Positions 25,601-36,471 of a stretch of DNA of 64,000 bases are shown in pieces. Each line of letters opens with the position of its first letter. Position 1 is the first letter of the stretch. The position numbers were made by a program, and so were the translations under genes. The notes under the pieces are model-generated. The model made no database searches. It had not been told where the DNA came from and saw only the letters and a program-made list of their open reading frames with translations. This DNA is from Parasegetibacter sp. NRK P23 (GTDB taxonomy: Bacteria; Bacteroidota; Bacteroidia; Chitinophagales; Chitinophagaceae). The DNA lies in the NCBI RefSeq assembly GCF_023721715.1, contig NZ_JAMDLG010000001.1, forward strand, positions 2,767,784-2,831,783, in the 5' to 3' direction.

Positions 25601-28035
25601 TTCCCAACGTGTACATCACTGCCACCCTGATCAAACCGCACCAGGTAGCGGATATCCCACTTACGGTAGCACACGGTTTTCAATCCCTCCGGGTGGAAGA
25701 ACTGAACCGGAAGATTCCCCTTGAAGTGAATGCCGTGGCCACGACGCGATCAGGTAAAAAACAAACGATCCGCGTGAAAGCCGCGCCGGGCGCGATGGTG
25801 AGTATAGCCGCCGTAGACAACGGTATCCTGCAGGTCTCCGATTTCAAGAGCCCGGACCCTTACGCGTATTTCTACCAGTCACGGGCTTTGGGTGTGAACG
25901 CGTTTGACATCTACCCGCTATTGTTACCCGAACTGAAACAGCGTTTAAGCAGCACCGGTGGTGATGGTGGCCTTTCTATGGAGAAAAGAATCAATCCCGT
26001 TACCAACAAGCGTTTCAAACTGGTCTCTTTCTGGAGTGGACTGAAGAAAGCCGATGGCAGCGGAAACGTTTCTTTTGACATAGATGTCCCCACTTTTTCA
26101 GGAGAACTCCGGATTATGAGTGTGGCGTTTAAAGATGATCGTTTCGGAGCGGCCACCACCCTGATGAAAGTGGCCGACCCACTGGTGGTGAGCACAGCGC
26201 TACCCCGGTTCCTGAGCCCGGGCGATACGCTTGAGGTACCGGTATCCGTGATGAATACCACCACCAAAAGCACTTCAGTTACCGGCACCTTACAGGTTGG
26301 CGGCGCATTGAAAGTGGTGGGATCCGCCACCGCCGAGGGAGAGGCGCAGGGCGGCAAAGAAGCCAGGCTCGTTTATAAACTGGTAGCCGGTATGCAACCC
26401 GGAACCGCCGAAGTAAAAACAACCGTTAAGGGCCTGGGAGAAACATTCACAGAACAACTGGATATTACCGTAAGACCGGCTTCCACACTCCAGACGCGGA
26501 GCGGCAGCGGCGTTGTGACCGCAGGCAAAAACCTGCCACTGAACCTCCCTGTGAACGATTTTATGCCCGGCTCGGTGACCACAGAACTGGTTACTGGCGC
26601 TTCCCCTTTGCTGGAATGGGGCGTGCAATTATCCGATCTCCTGCAATACCCTTATGGCTGTACGGAACAAACTATTTCAGCGGCATTTCCCCAATTGTAT
26701 TTTGGTGACCTGGCCAACGCGATTAAGGGAAAAAAAGCCGGTACTGTTACCGCCGCCGCGCATGTACAGGAAGCCATCCGGAAAATAAAAGCCAGGCAAC
26801 TCTACAACGGCGCCGTCATGATGTGGGACAACACAGGGGAAGAAAACTGGTGGGCTACCGTATTTGCCGCGCACTTCCTGCTGGAAGCAGAGAAAGCAGG
26901 TTACAGCATCGACAAGAACCTGATAGAGCCCATGCTTTCCTACCTGCAGTTCAGGTTAAGGAACAGGCAATTCATCACCTATACCTATAACCGCGATCAA
27001 CAGAAGAAGATCGCGCCCAAAGAAGTGCCTTATTCCCTCTATGTGCTTTCGCTGGCCGGCAAACCGCAGGCCGCCACGCTCAACTATTATAAGGCACATC
27101 CCGAATGGCTCAGCCTGGACGGACGCTATATGCTTGCCGCAGCCTTCGCAGCCGCGGGAGATAAAAAAAGTATCAACGAAATTTTACCCGCAAGTTTTAC
27201 CGGAGAAGTTTCCGCCAAACAAACCGGCGGCAGCTTTTATTCCCCCTTACGCGATGAGGCTATGGCGCTGCTGATGCTGGTAGAAGCAGATCCCAAACAT
27301 CCGCAAATCCCCATGCTTGCACGAAAAGTGGCTTCCTCGCTGAAACAAAACCGCTGGCTGAGTACGCAGGAAATGGTATTCAGTATGCTGGGGCTCGGTA
27401 AACTCGCAGCCAATGCCGGCAAAGCCAACATCTCCGGCAGCGTGCTGGTGAACGGCAAAAAAGTAGCCCCAATATCCAACGCCGCCGGCAAATTGACCGA
27501 TAAAGAATTGAAAGGAACAGCTATTTCGCTGCAAACAACTGGCAGCGGTAACCTCTATTATTTCTGGAAAGCACAGGGCATCAGCGCTACCGGCGACTAC
27601 GTACAAGCCGATAACAGCGTGAAAGTAAGAAGGCAGTTCTATTCACGTACAGGCGCACCGCTCTCCACTACCAGCTTTTCACAGAACGACCTCATCATCG
27701 TAGGTATTTCCGTTGAAAACATGTACAAAGGAACCGTAGAAAACATGGTGCTCACCGACCTGCTCCCCGCCTGCTTCGAAATAGAGAACCCACGCATCAG
27801 GGAACTCCCCGGTATGGACTGGATCAAGAACGCGTCCGCTCCAACAGCCATGGATATCCGTGACGACAGGATTCATTTCTTTATGGATCTTTCACAGCCC
27901 AAACAAACTTACTATTATGCGGTAAGAGCGGTATCACCCGGCGTATTCAAAATGGGGCCGGCAAGCGCGGAGGCGATGTATGATGGCGCGATTCATTCTT
28001 ATAATGGTGGCGGGGTGATCCGGGTGGGGAGGTAA
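22663..28035 (+). CDS. Bacterial alpha-2-macroglobulin lipoprotein
   Basis: This is a giant (1790 aa) periplasmic protease-trapping lipoprotein. The signal ends in lipobox LVSC (YALLLPVFFLVSCNRN). The MG2-type macroglobulin domain lies around VYAERDMYRPGETFRYAMIV, and the A2M family domain around VSFWSGLKKADGSGNVSFDI. The thioester motif is intact: YPYGCTEQT with Cys at about 1333 and Gln at 1336, so covalent capture of proteases is likely. An alpha-alpha toroid and a C-terminal receptor-like domain (VRAVSPGVFKMGPASAEAMY) follow. It is divergent from pbpC. A repeat element starts 9 bp after its stop. Confidence 0.96.
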   Translation: MRTIARLYALLLPVFFLVSCNRNAVELSETNAKEEVPVLGNLEFRFSKALFPDSLLNRWDSTAYIRFNPAIHGRFRWETPDKLVFSPSEPLPPATAFTAKFTDELFRYSEYNKVEAGDKINFYTASLQLDQSYVAWTKTEATKPTPVMHLVFNHPVDPEKLKEVLELKSGDATRSFALLSAGAGDHLQVRLTDIPVEDKETPVSIKILKKLLPEGGRNEAKEDITAEVTVPSPFRLDVLDVQAQLNGNIASIQVRTSQPLVAEGMKDFVKTDPALNWEFTPLDDGFVMTADQAKEEMTYELIINKGLKGAIGGVLKETYTQQVAFGELEPDIRFTNSKGMYLGKMGARNMEISVVSVPKMKITVSKIYESNLLAAQRYGYYPRDEAGDYYYDNADMGVLGDVVYEKEINSSDLPKYGNSRLFNFNLEDRIQDFKGIYHVSIRSMEDYWVRDSRFVALSDLGVIAREGAEDMTVFVQSIQTTNPVPDAQLTVYGSNNQVLGVGSTDKDGVGKIKYIRKEPSGFKPAMVTVKTASDFNYLPFQSTRVNTSRFEVGGKRMHSSGLDAYVYAERDMYRPGETFRYAMIVRDPQWKVPGELPLKLRFVMPSGKEWTALRKNADAQGALEGTLDIPASALTGTYTLEVYTGNDLLLATYPFQVEEFVPDRLKVQASTGLDLLKPGTEATLNIQADYFFGSPAADRKWETEIQLQQQSFRSKKFPDYDFNLANHRDFYDKVVQEGKTDDAGHATLNYTAPAEYKNRGLLQVAFYTTVFDESGRPVSRHHKLPLYTQDYFLGLGADDYGYYPLRQSIRFPLIAVDKNDQPVSAKAHIRVVKKTYKTVLTKNGGYFRYDSQPEEIILQEKDINITGTSSQFSFVPTDPGSYEVRVYMPGATTYIARSFYSYGSWGIAGGSFDVNTEGNVDISPDKNGYKPGEKAKILFKAPFDGRMLVTVENNGVLAHQYLEVKKRTATWELNIDPTHLPNVYITATLIKPHQVADIPLTVAHGFQSLRVEELNRKIPLEVNAVATTRSGKKQTIRVKAAPGAMVSIAAVDNGILQVSDFKSPDPYAYFYQSRALGVNAFDIYPLLLPELKQRLSSTGGDGGLSMEKRINPVTNKRFKLVSFWSGLKKADGSGNVSFDIDVPTFSGELRIMSVAFKDDRFGAATTLMKVADPLVVSTALPRFLSPGDTLEVPVSVMNTTTKSTSVTGTLQVGGALKVVGSATAEGEAQGGKEARLVYKLVAGMQPGTAEVKTTVKGLGETFTEQLDITVRPASTLQTRSGSGVVTAGKNLPLNLPVNDFMPGSVTTELVTGASPLLEWGVQLSDLLQYPYGCTEQTISAAFPQLYFGDLANAIKGKKAGTVTAAAHVQEAIRKIKARQLYNGAVMMWDNTGEENWWATVFAAHFLLEAEKAGYSIDKNLIEPMLSYLQFRLRNRQFITYTYNRDQQKKIAPKEVPYSLYVLSLAGKPQAATLNYYKAHPEWLSLDGRYMLAAAFAAAGDKKSINEILPASFTGEVSAKQTGGSFYSPLRDEAMALLMLVEADPKHPQIPMLARKVASSLKQNRWLSTQEMVFSMLGLGKLAANAGKANISGSVLVNGKKVAPISNAAGKLTDKELKGTAISLQTTGSGNLYYFWKAQGISATGDYVQADNSVKVRRQFYSRTGAPLSTTSFSQNDLIIVGISVENMYKGTVENMVLTDLLPACFEIENPRIRELPGMDWIKNASAPTAMDIRDDRIHFFMDLSQPKQTYYYAVRAVSPGVFKMGPASAEAMYDGAIHSYNGGGVIRVGR

Positions 28036-28044
28036 GAAATGGGG

Positions 28045-28254
28045 TTCACGCAACTGTTTTCGCTTTGATTCTCGCAAAGACGCAAAGGAGCGGAGACGCC
28101 AAGCACAGATTGGTTGGTGCAAGCTAGCAATTAATCTATGCTTTGCGTCTTTTCGTTGCGAGAAATAATAAAATACGCTACCCCTAAATTTCAGCAACCT
28201 ACCTACACAACAAGGCTTTGCGTCTGCGCTCCTTTGCGTCTTTGCGTGAAAACT
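28045..28254. repeat. Mirrored dispersed repeat, copy D (between convergent genes)
   Basis: The left module (TTCACGCAACTG, TCTCGCAAAGACGCAAAGG, then TTGGTTGG) starts 9 bp after the A2M stop codon. It lacks its distal part. The right module is inverted and more complete (CTTTTCGTTGCGAGAAATAA near 28149, then CTTTGCGTCTGCGCTCCTTT and GCGTGAAAAC) and ends about 22 bp before the GH2 stop codon. A further partial GCGTGAAAC follows at 28269. Unlike copies A, E and F, it has no obvious central hairpin. Confidence 0.75.
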
Positions 28255-28276
28255 TAGTGTAACAATCTGCGTGAAA

Positions 28277-31858
<3,582 letters not shown>

Positions 31859-31863
31859 TCATA

Positions 31864-31871
31864 AAAAGATA
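31864..31871 (-). promoter_or_regulatory. Possible -7 box of the GH2 gene
   Basis: On the minus strand this reads TATCTTTT, one mismatch from TAnnTTTG, 39 bp before the start codon at 31825. Confidence 0.3.
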
Positions 31872-32021
31872 ACACCAGCGTCAATAATTGGCTAAACTAT
31901 CACTTCTATTGGCTTTTACCACTTCCATTAACAGTGTGTTTAAAGTTCTCCGCGTACCGGTGGCGCTATCGTTGCTCCACCCGGAGCATTAGAATTAACA
32001 AATTCTTGCCCCCAACCTTAC

Positions 32022-32029
32022 TACCTTTG
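32022..32029 (+). promoter_or_regulatory. -7 box of the MFS transporter gene
   Basis: TACCTTTG is a perfect TAnnTTTG match 16 bp before the chosen ATG at 32045. It supports that start over the far upstream ATG at 31934. A -33 TTTG is not clear. Confidence 0.5.
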
Positions 32030-32044
32030 CGCCATATAAATTTT

Positions 32045-33256
32045 ATGGGCAAGAAAGAAAGGATACTCCTGTTGCTGCTGGCGGCGGTGAACTTTACGCA
32101 TATACTCGATTTCATGATCATGATGCCGCTCGGCAACTACCTCATGCCTTATTTCCATATTTCCGCGCAGCAGTTCAGTTTTATTGTTGCATCTTATACA
32201 CTAAGCGCGGGTATTTCGGGTTTTACCGCGGCTTTTTTCGTAGACAATTACGACCGTAAAAAAGTATTGATATTCGCTTATGTCGGTTTTGTGCTCGGCA
32301 CCCTCATCTGCGGCATCGCGCCCACTTATACTACATTATTGTGCGCACGCATTTTCGCGGGCATTTTCGGGGGACTGATCGGCGCACAGGTACTCTCTAT
32401 CGTAGCCGATACATTTTCTTATGAGCGGAGGGGTATGGCCATGGGCACCCTGATGTCGGCGTTTTCACTGGCCTCCATTGTAGGTGTTCCCCTCGGACTT
32501 TTCCTCGCCACCCGCCTCAGTTGGCACGCGCCATTCCTGCTGGTAGGCGGTATAGGGCTCGTACTGATCCCATTGCTCATCAAATTCCTGCCTTCCGTAA
32601 GTGGACACCTTTCCGGGCAGGATCGTCCTAAAGCAACCGAAGTGATCGGGCAGATCATGCGCAACAGATCTCAGCTCCTGGCGCTTTCCCTGGGCGGACT
32701 GCTCATGCTCGGCCACTTCCTGATCATCCCGTTCCTGAACCCCTTTATGGAATTTAATGTCGGATTCCACAAAGATCAGACGATGTGGATTTACACCGTT
32801 GGCGGCATTCTTACCTTCTTCAGCTCACCACTGGTGGGGAAACTCTCCGATAAATATGGCAAACAAAGAGTGTTCGTCATGTTTGTACTTTTCTCATTGA
32901 TACCGGTTTTCCTGATCACCCACATGCCCCCCATTCCTTTCTATTATGTACTGATCGTTACCGGAATCTGGTTTGTACTGTCTACAGGCAGAAGTATTCC
33001 CGCCCAGGCCATGATCAGCAATGTGGTGGAACCTTCGCAACGCGGGAGTTTCATGAGTTTCAATTCTTCCATCCAGCAGTTGTTCACCGGGATGGCTTCG
33101 CTGATAGCAGGTGCCATCGTGATCAAAGAACCTTCGGGCAAGATTGCGCATTACAACTGGGTGGGCTACCTCAGCATCATCCTGGTTTGCTGCAGCATAT
33201 TTGTGGCAAGGGCCATGTACCGCTCGCAGGAAAGAACCATAGCCGAAGCGGCCTGA
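32045..33256 (+). CDS. MFS transporter (DHA1-like)
   Basis: This is a 403-aa inner-membrane transporter with about 12 hydrophobic segments. The MFS signature between TM2 and TM3 is FVDNYDRKKVLIFAYVGF, and the antiporter-type segment FSLASIVGVPLGLFLA follows TM5. The profile fits the drug:H+ antiporter-1/sugar-efflux branch; the substrate is unknown. The start at 32045 is chosen from the promoter and the family's N-terminus (GKKERILLLLLAAVNF). Its stop lies 3 bp from the stop of the convergent MORN/TonB gene, with no terminator between. Confidence 0.9.
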   Translation: MGKKERILLLLLAAVNFTHILDFMIMMPLGNYLMPYFHISAQQFSFIVASYTLSAGISGFTAAFFVDNYDRKKVLIFAYVGFVLGTLICGIAPTYTTLLCARIFAGIFGGLIGAQVLSIVADTFSYERRGMAMGTLMSAFSLASIVGVPLGLFLATRLSWHAPFLLVGGIGLVLIPLLIKFLPSVSGHLSGQDRPKATEVIGQIMRNRSQLLALSLGGLLMLGHFLIIPFLNPFMEFNVGFHKDQTMWIYTVGGILTFFSSPLVGKLSDKYGKQRVFVMFVLFSLIPVFLITHMPPIPFYYVLIVTGIWFVLSTGRSIPAQAMISNVVEPSQRGSFMSFNSSIQQLFTGMASLIAGAIVIKEPSGKIAHYNWVGYLSIILVCCSIFVARAMYRSQERTIAEAA

Positions 33257-33259
33257 TTT

Positions 33260-34135
33260 TTAGCGGTGGTAGAAAGGAATTGACATCTCCCATACAGAAG
33301 GAATGGCGCGGTTGTGCGAAATAGCGGGCGACCAATCCGGCATACTTTCAAAAACCTTCTGCACTTCCACAGAGAACATTTCATGTGTGGACTCCGTGAT
33401 ACTGAACTTCCGTAGTTTGCCGTGCTCACTTACTTCAAAAGACACTTTCACCAGGCCGTTTATGCCTTTATCGAAAGCTTCTTTGGGCCACTGCAGGTAT
33501 TCGACTACATAGTTTTTGAAATCAGGAATATCACCCAGCAGAAAAGCTTCTTTCCGGACGTTACACATCGGCCCCAAAGATTTTCCGGAAGAATCAAAGC
33601 ATTCAAGCGCTACCAGTTTACCACGGTTATAGGTTTCCTTCGTACTTGGCTTCCCGTTAGGAAAATACCATACCCACTCCCCCGCGGGAAGACCGAGTTG
33701 ATAAGCGCCTGTATGTTCCGGGTTACCGTTCTCGTACCACTGTTTGCTTACCCCCGTTTTTACCCCCATCTGGTACTCCACGTAAGCTGAGGGTTTGGCG
33801 GAACTGAACCAGGTGGAAACGGCGCCATCCAGCATATCGTTGGAATAATTGCCTTTTTCAATGGGCACACCTGAAGGGTTATACAAGGTGTACGGCCCAT
33901 GCCTGATGGTAAGTTTTTTGTTCTCAAAACCAATCTCACAAAGAATTTGCCCGTTGGGATAGAAAAGATTGGCGAACCACACATCCCCATGTTTAAAAGC
34001 CTGTCCGGCGATCTGCGCCATATGTTGCGGTACGCGCCGGAGGGAGGAATCGAAATACACCCTGAGCGTATCATTCTTCTGCGCGTATGTATTGGCTTGA
34101 AGGAGCAGGAAAAAGAGGGGTAACAATACTTTCAT
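33260..34135 (-). CDS. Secreted MORN-repeat protein with TonB C-terminal domain
   Basis: This is a 291-aa exported protein with signal peptide MKVLLPLFFLLLQANTYAQ. The middle holds MORN-like/YwqK repeats (HGPYTLYNPSGVPIEKGNY; KQWYENGNPEHTGAY; GEWVWYFPNGKPSTKETY). The C-terminal 90 residues match TonB_C (GINGLVKVSFEVSEHGKL, MPDWSPAI). It lacks the N-terminal membrane anchor and proline-rich spacer of true TonB, so it is probably an extracytoplasmic protein that reuses the fold. I start at the ATG giving a clean signal peptide, 12 codons inside the open frame. Confidence 0.82.
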   Translation of the reverse strand: MKVLLPLFFLLLQANTYAQKNDTLRVYFDSSLRRVPQHMAQIAGQAFKHGDVWFANLFYPNGQILCEIGFENKKLTIRHGPYTLYNPSGVPIEKGNYSNDMLDGAVSTWFSSAKPSAYVEYQMGVKTGVSKQWYENGNPEHTGAYQLGLPAGEWVWYFPNGKPSTKETYNRGKLVALECFDSSGKSLGPMCNVRKEAFLLGDIPDFKNYVVEYLQWPKEAFDKGINGLVKVSFEVSEHGKLRKFSITESTHEMFSVEVQKVFESMPDWSPAISHNRAIPSVWEMSIPFYHR

Positions 34136-34201
34136 CGGCTGAAAAGGTTTCCGGCAATTTGAGGAAAACAAGACAATAATATTGTTACCGTACTGTGAAA
34201 A

Positions 34202-35935
34202 TCATTTCAATACCCGGTACACGGGGTATTGCAGGTGATCCGGTTCGTAATAGGGCGACAACTTATACACGAATTCCAGTTGTGCCGCGCCATTCTTAGC
34301 GAAGCTGGTATCCGTTCTTTTCTTCTCTTCCAATTGCGCCCGCGCAGCGGGATTGTTGCGCAGCCATTCTTCAGCGGTATCTTCAAAAACATAAGAGGAA
34401 TAGCCTTCTTTCTGTCCGAGTATCGCATCAAAAAAGTTCCAGGCGAAATAAGAATCGGGCGCTTCAGGCTCCAGCACTTCCACGATAAACCGCCGTTTGG
34501 CATTTTGTGTGGGAATCATCCAGTCGCCTTTCCTGAAACGCTTTGTAACAACGGTTTTGGTAACCGAAACTTTTGAATGGAGGTAGTGCTTCTCGAAAGG
34601 GCGGTTCGGCGATTGGTAGTCCGCGATCCTGTACATCTCCACTTCAACGAGGGTATCATTGAGGATTGGACGCATCGGAACACCGTTCTTTTTAAGCAGT
34701 TCGGCCACGGCCCACCAGCCCTGGGGAAGGATATAAGCGTTTGGAACAGTTACAGCCTTATCGGTTTCATAATAATTATAGAAAGGCACCTGGAGTGTAA
34801 AGGGCCTGGCCCTGTCGTAGAATAGTCTTGGCAATCCTGAGATGGCACTTGGTTTGTAACCTGAGGCATACCCTTTGAAGGTAATTTGTGTCTGTTGCGT
34901 TCTGTTTAACTTCCAGGAAACGGGCAGTTGCATGGATTCGACCAGTTGTGCCCTCGCCTGCCTTTTCAGACTTTTAATGGCGGAAGCATGGCCCGAAGCG
35001 TAAGCGATAAAGCAATCCATCAGCGCTTCCGTGGCTTCCACCCTTTGCGGATACGGTTTCAGCATATGTGTTTCCGGCATAAAGCTGAAGCATTGGAACA
35101 GTGCGGCGTAGCCGGTGGAATACCGTGGACCGTCGTGGAATTCGGACCAGCCTTTCTCGGGGGTTTCACCGAAAAAGTTCACGTAAGGAACGAGGTCGAA
35201 ACCTTTTTCCCGCATCATCGCATAGATGCCTGGTTCCATTTGTTGTTGCAGGAAATCCCCCATGGCGCCCCCCAGTTTGTTGTGCTGGGTGGAAATCAGG
35301 GTCATTACGTGTTGGTAATCCGCGCCATTGCTTACGTGGTTATCGATAAAAATATCCGGGTCCACGAGGTGGAATATTTCGGCGAAGGCGGTGGCGTTTT
35401 TAGAATCTGATTTAATGAAATCACGGTTCAGGTCGAGGTTCTGGGCATTGCCGCGGAAGCCGAAGCTGTCGGGACCATTCTGGTCTACGCGGTACCAGGG
35501 GCTTCGGTTCAGCAATCCCCCGATATTGTATACCGGTATAAAAGCGATGAGCACGTTTGAAGGAAGTTGTATTTTCCCGGAGATGAGTTTTTGCGCCAGC
35601 AGCATGCTTGCGTCAATACCATCCGGTTCGCCGGGATGAATGCCGTTGTTGACGAGAATTTTTACCCGGTTCTTTTTTTCGGCTGAAGTAAAACTAAAAT
35701 CCTTATCAGGGGAAAAGATAGCGAGGTGCAGGGGTTCTCCGGCATCGGTCATACCCATTTTTTTCAGTTCCAGCCTGGGGGAAGCTTTGGCGGCACGTTC
35801 CCACCATTGGATCACTTCTTTATAATTACCCGTTTCCTTTCCATTGCTCAACTGGAACCTGGTTGGGGGCACCTGAGCGTTTGAAACATTTAATAAAAGC
35901 AGGAAGCAGAAACAGAGCAGGGAAAAGGGGCGCAT
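34202..35935 (-). CDS. Secreted M14-family zinc carboxypeptidase
   Basis: The protein has 577 aa with signal peptide MRPFSLLCFCFLLLLNVSNA. The M14 zinc site starts with the HxxE motif in NNGIHPGEPDGID, with the third ligand His probably in IFIDNHVSNGADYQH. The catalytic Glu of the C-terminal half is not certain to me. Extracytoplasmic M14 enzymes of this type are frequent in Bacteroidota. I start at the internal ATG rather than the GTG six codons upstream. The rpsT terminator lies 30 bp before this start. Confidence 0.85.
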   Translation of the reverse strand: MRPFSLLCFCFLLLLNVSNAQVPPTRFQLSNGKETGNYKEVIQWWERAAKASPRLELKKMGMTDAGEPLHLAIFSPDKDFSFTSAEKKNRVKILVNNGIHPGEPDGIDASMLLAQKLISGKIQLPSNVLIAFIPVYNIGGLLNRSPWYRVDQNGPDSFGFRGNAQNLDLNRDFIKSDSKNATAFAEIFHLVDPDIFIDNHVSNGADYQHVMTLISTQHNKLGGAMGDFLQQQMEPGIYAMMREKGFDLVPYVNFFGETPEKGWSEFHDGPRYSTGYAALFQCFSFMPETHMLKPYPQRVEATEALMDCFIAYASGHASAIKSLKRQARAQLVESMQLPVSWKLNRTQQTQITFKGYASGYKPSAISGLPRLFYDRARPFTLQVPFYNYYETDKAVTVPNAYILPQGWWAVAELLKKNGVPMRPILNDTLVEVEMYRIADYQSPNRPFEKHYLHSKVSVTKTVVTKRFRKGDWMIPTQNAKRRFIVEVLEPEAPDSYFAWNFFDAILGQKEGYSSYVFEDTAEEWLRNNPAARAQLEEKKRTDTSFAKNGAAQLEFVYKLSPYYEPDHLQYPVYRVLK

Positions 35936-35964
35936 AAAAACGGTTTGATGCACTAAAATAAAAA

Positions 35965-35985
35965 AAGGCGCCCAAAGGACGCCTT
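35965..35985 (-). terminator. Intrinsic terminator of rpsT
   Basis: Arms AAGGCG and CGCCTT, extended by CC/GG, form the stem. On the minus strand it is followed by a long T-rich run (A-rich 35954-35964). It lies 31 bp after the rpsT stop codon. Confidence 0.85.
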
Positions 35986-36015
35986 CTATATAGAAAGTTT
36001 GTTTTGCTGTTTACC

Positions 36016-36270
36016 TTATGCCAGGGCAGTGGTTCTTTTCACCAGCTTGCTCTTCAGGTTGGAAGCTTTATTCTTGTGAATAACGCCACGTTTTGCCAGC
36101 TTGTCGATCATAGAGATCACAGAGGGCAGTTTCTCACCTGCGGCAGCTTTATCTTCCAGCGCTTTCAGGTCACGGATAGCGTTACGGGTTGTTTTTCCGT
36201 AGTAACGGTTTCTATCTCTGCGTTTTTCGGCCTGACGCACATCTTTCTTGGTTGCCTTATGATTTGCCAT
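36016..36270 (-). CDS. rpsT: 30S ribosomal protein S20
   Basis: This is an 84-aa very basic protein with the canonical start [20 protein letters not shown] and the conserved [20 protein letters not shown]. It binds 16S rRNA in the small subunit. I use the ATG encoding MANHKATK, not the upstream in-frame ATG, because it matches the family start and places the promoter 22 bp away. It is monocistronic, with its own promoter and terminator. Confidence 0.97.
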   Translation of the reverse strand: MANHKATKKDVRQAEKRRDRNRYYGKTTRNAIRDLKALEDKAAAGEKLPSVISMIDKLAKRGVIHKNKASNLKSKLVKRTTALA

Positions 36271-36291
36271 AATTTTTTCGATTTCGGACGG

Positions 36292-36322
36292 CAAAGGTAG
36301 GCTTTTTATAAGAACAAACAAA
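36292..36322 (-). promoter_or_regulatory. Strong Bacteroidota-type promoter of rpsT
   Basis: On the minus strand TTTG (36319-36322) is followed after 19 bp by TACCTTTG (36292-36299). This exactly matches the -33/-7 consensus of the primary sigma factor in Bacteroidota. It is the best promoter in the window. Confidence 0.8.
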
Positions 36323-36471
36323 TTTTGTCAGACTTTTTTCAGAATCTTCCGAGAATACAAATTTCCCTTAAAACCATTGAATTCTCCTGTTAACCGTACC
36401 ATATTTTCAACGATATTTGCCAAATTGCTCTATAGACATCATTCAATAACTATCGGCCAAATAATGATTCA

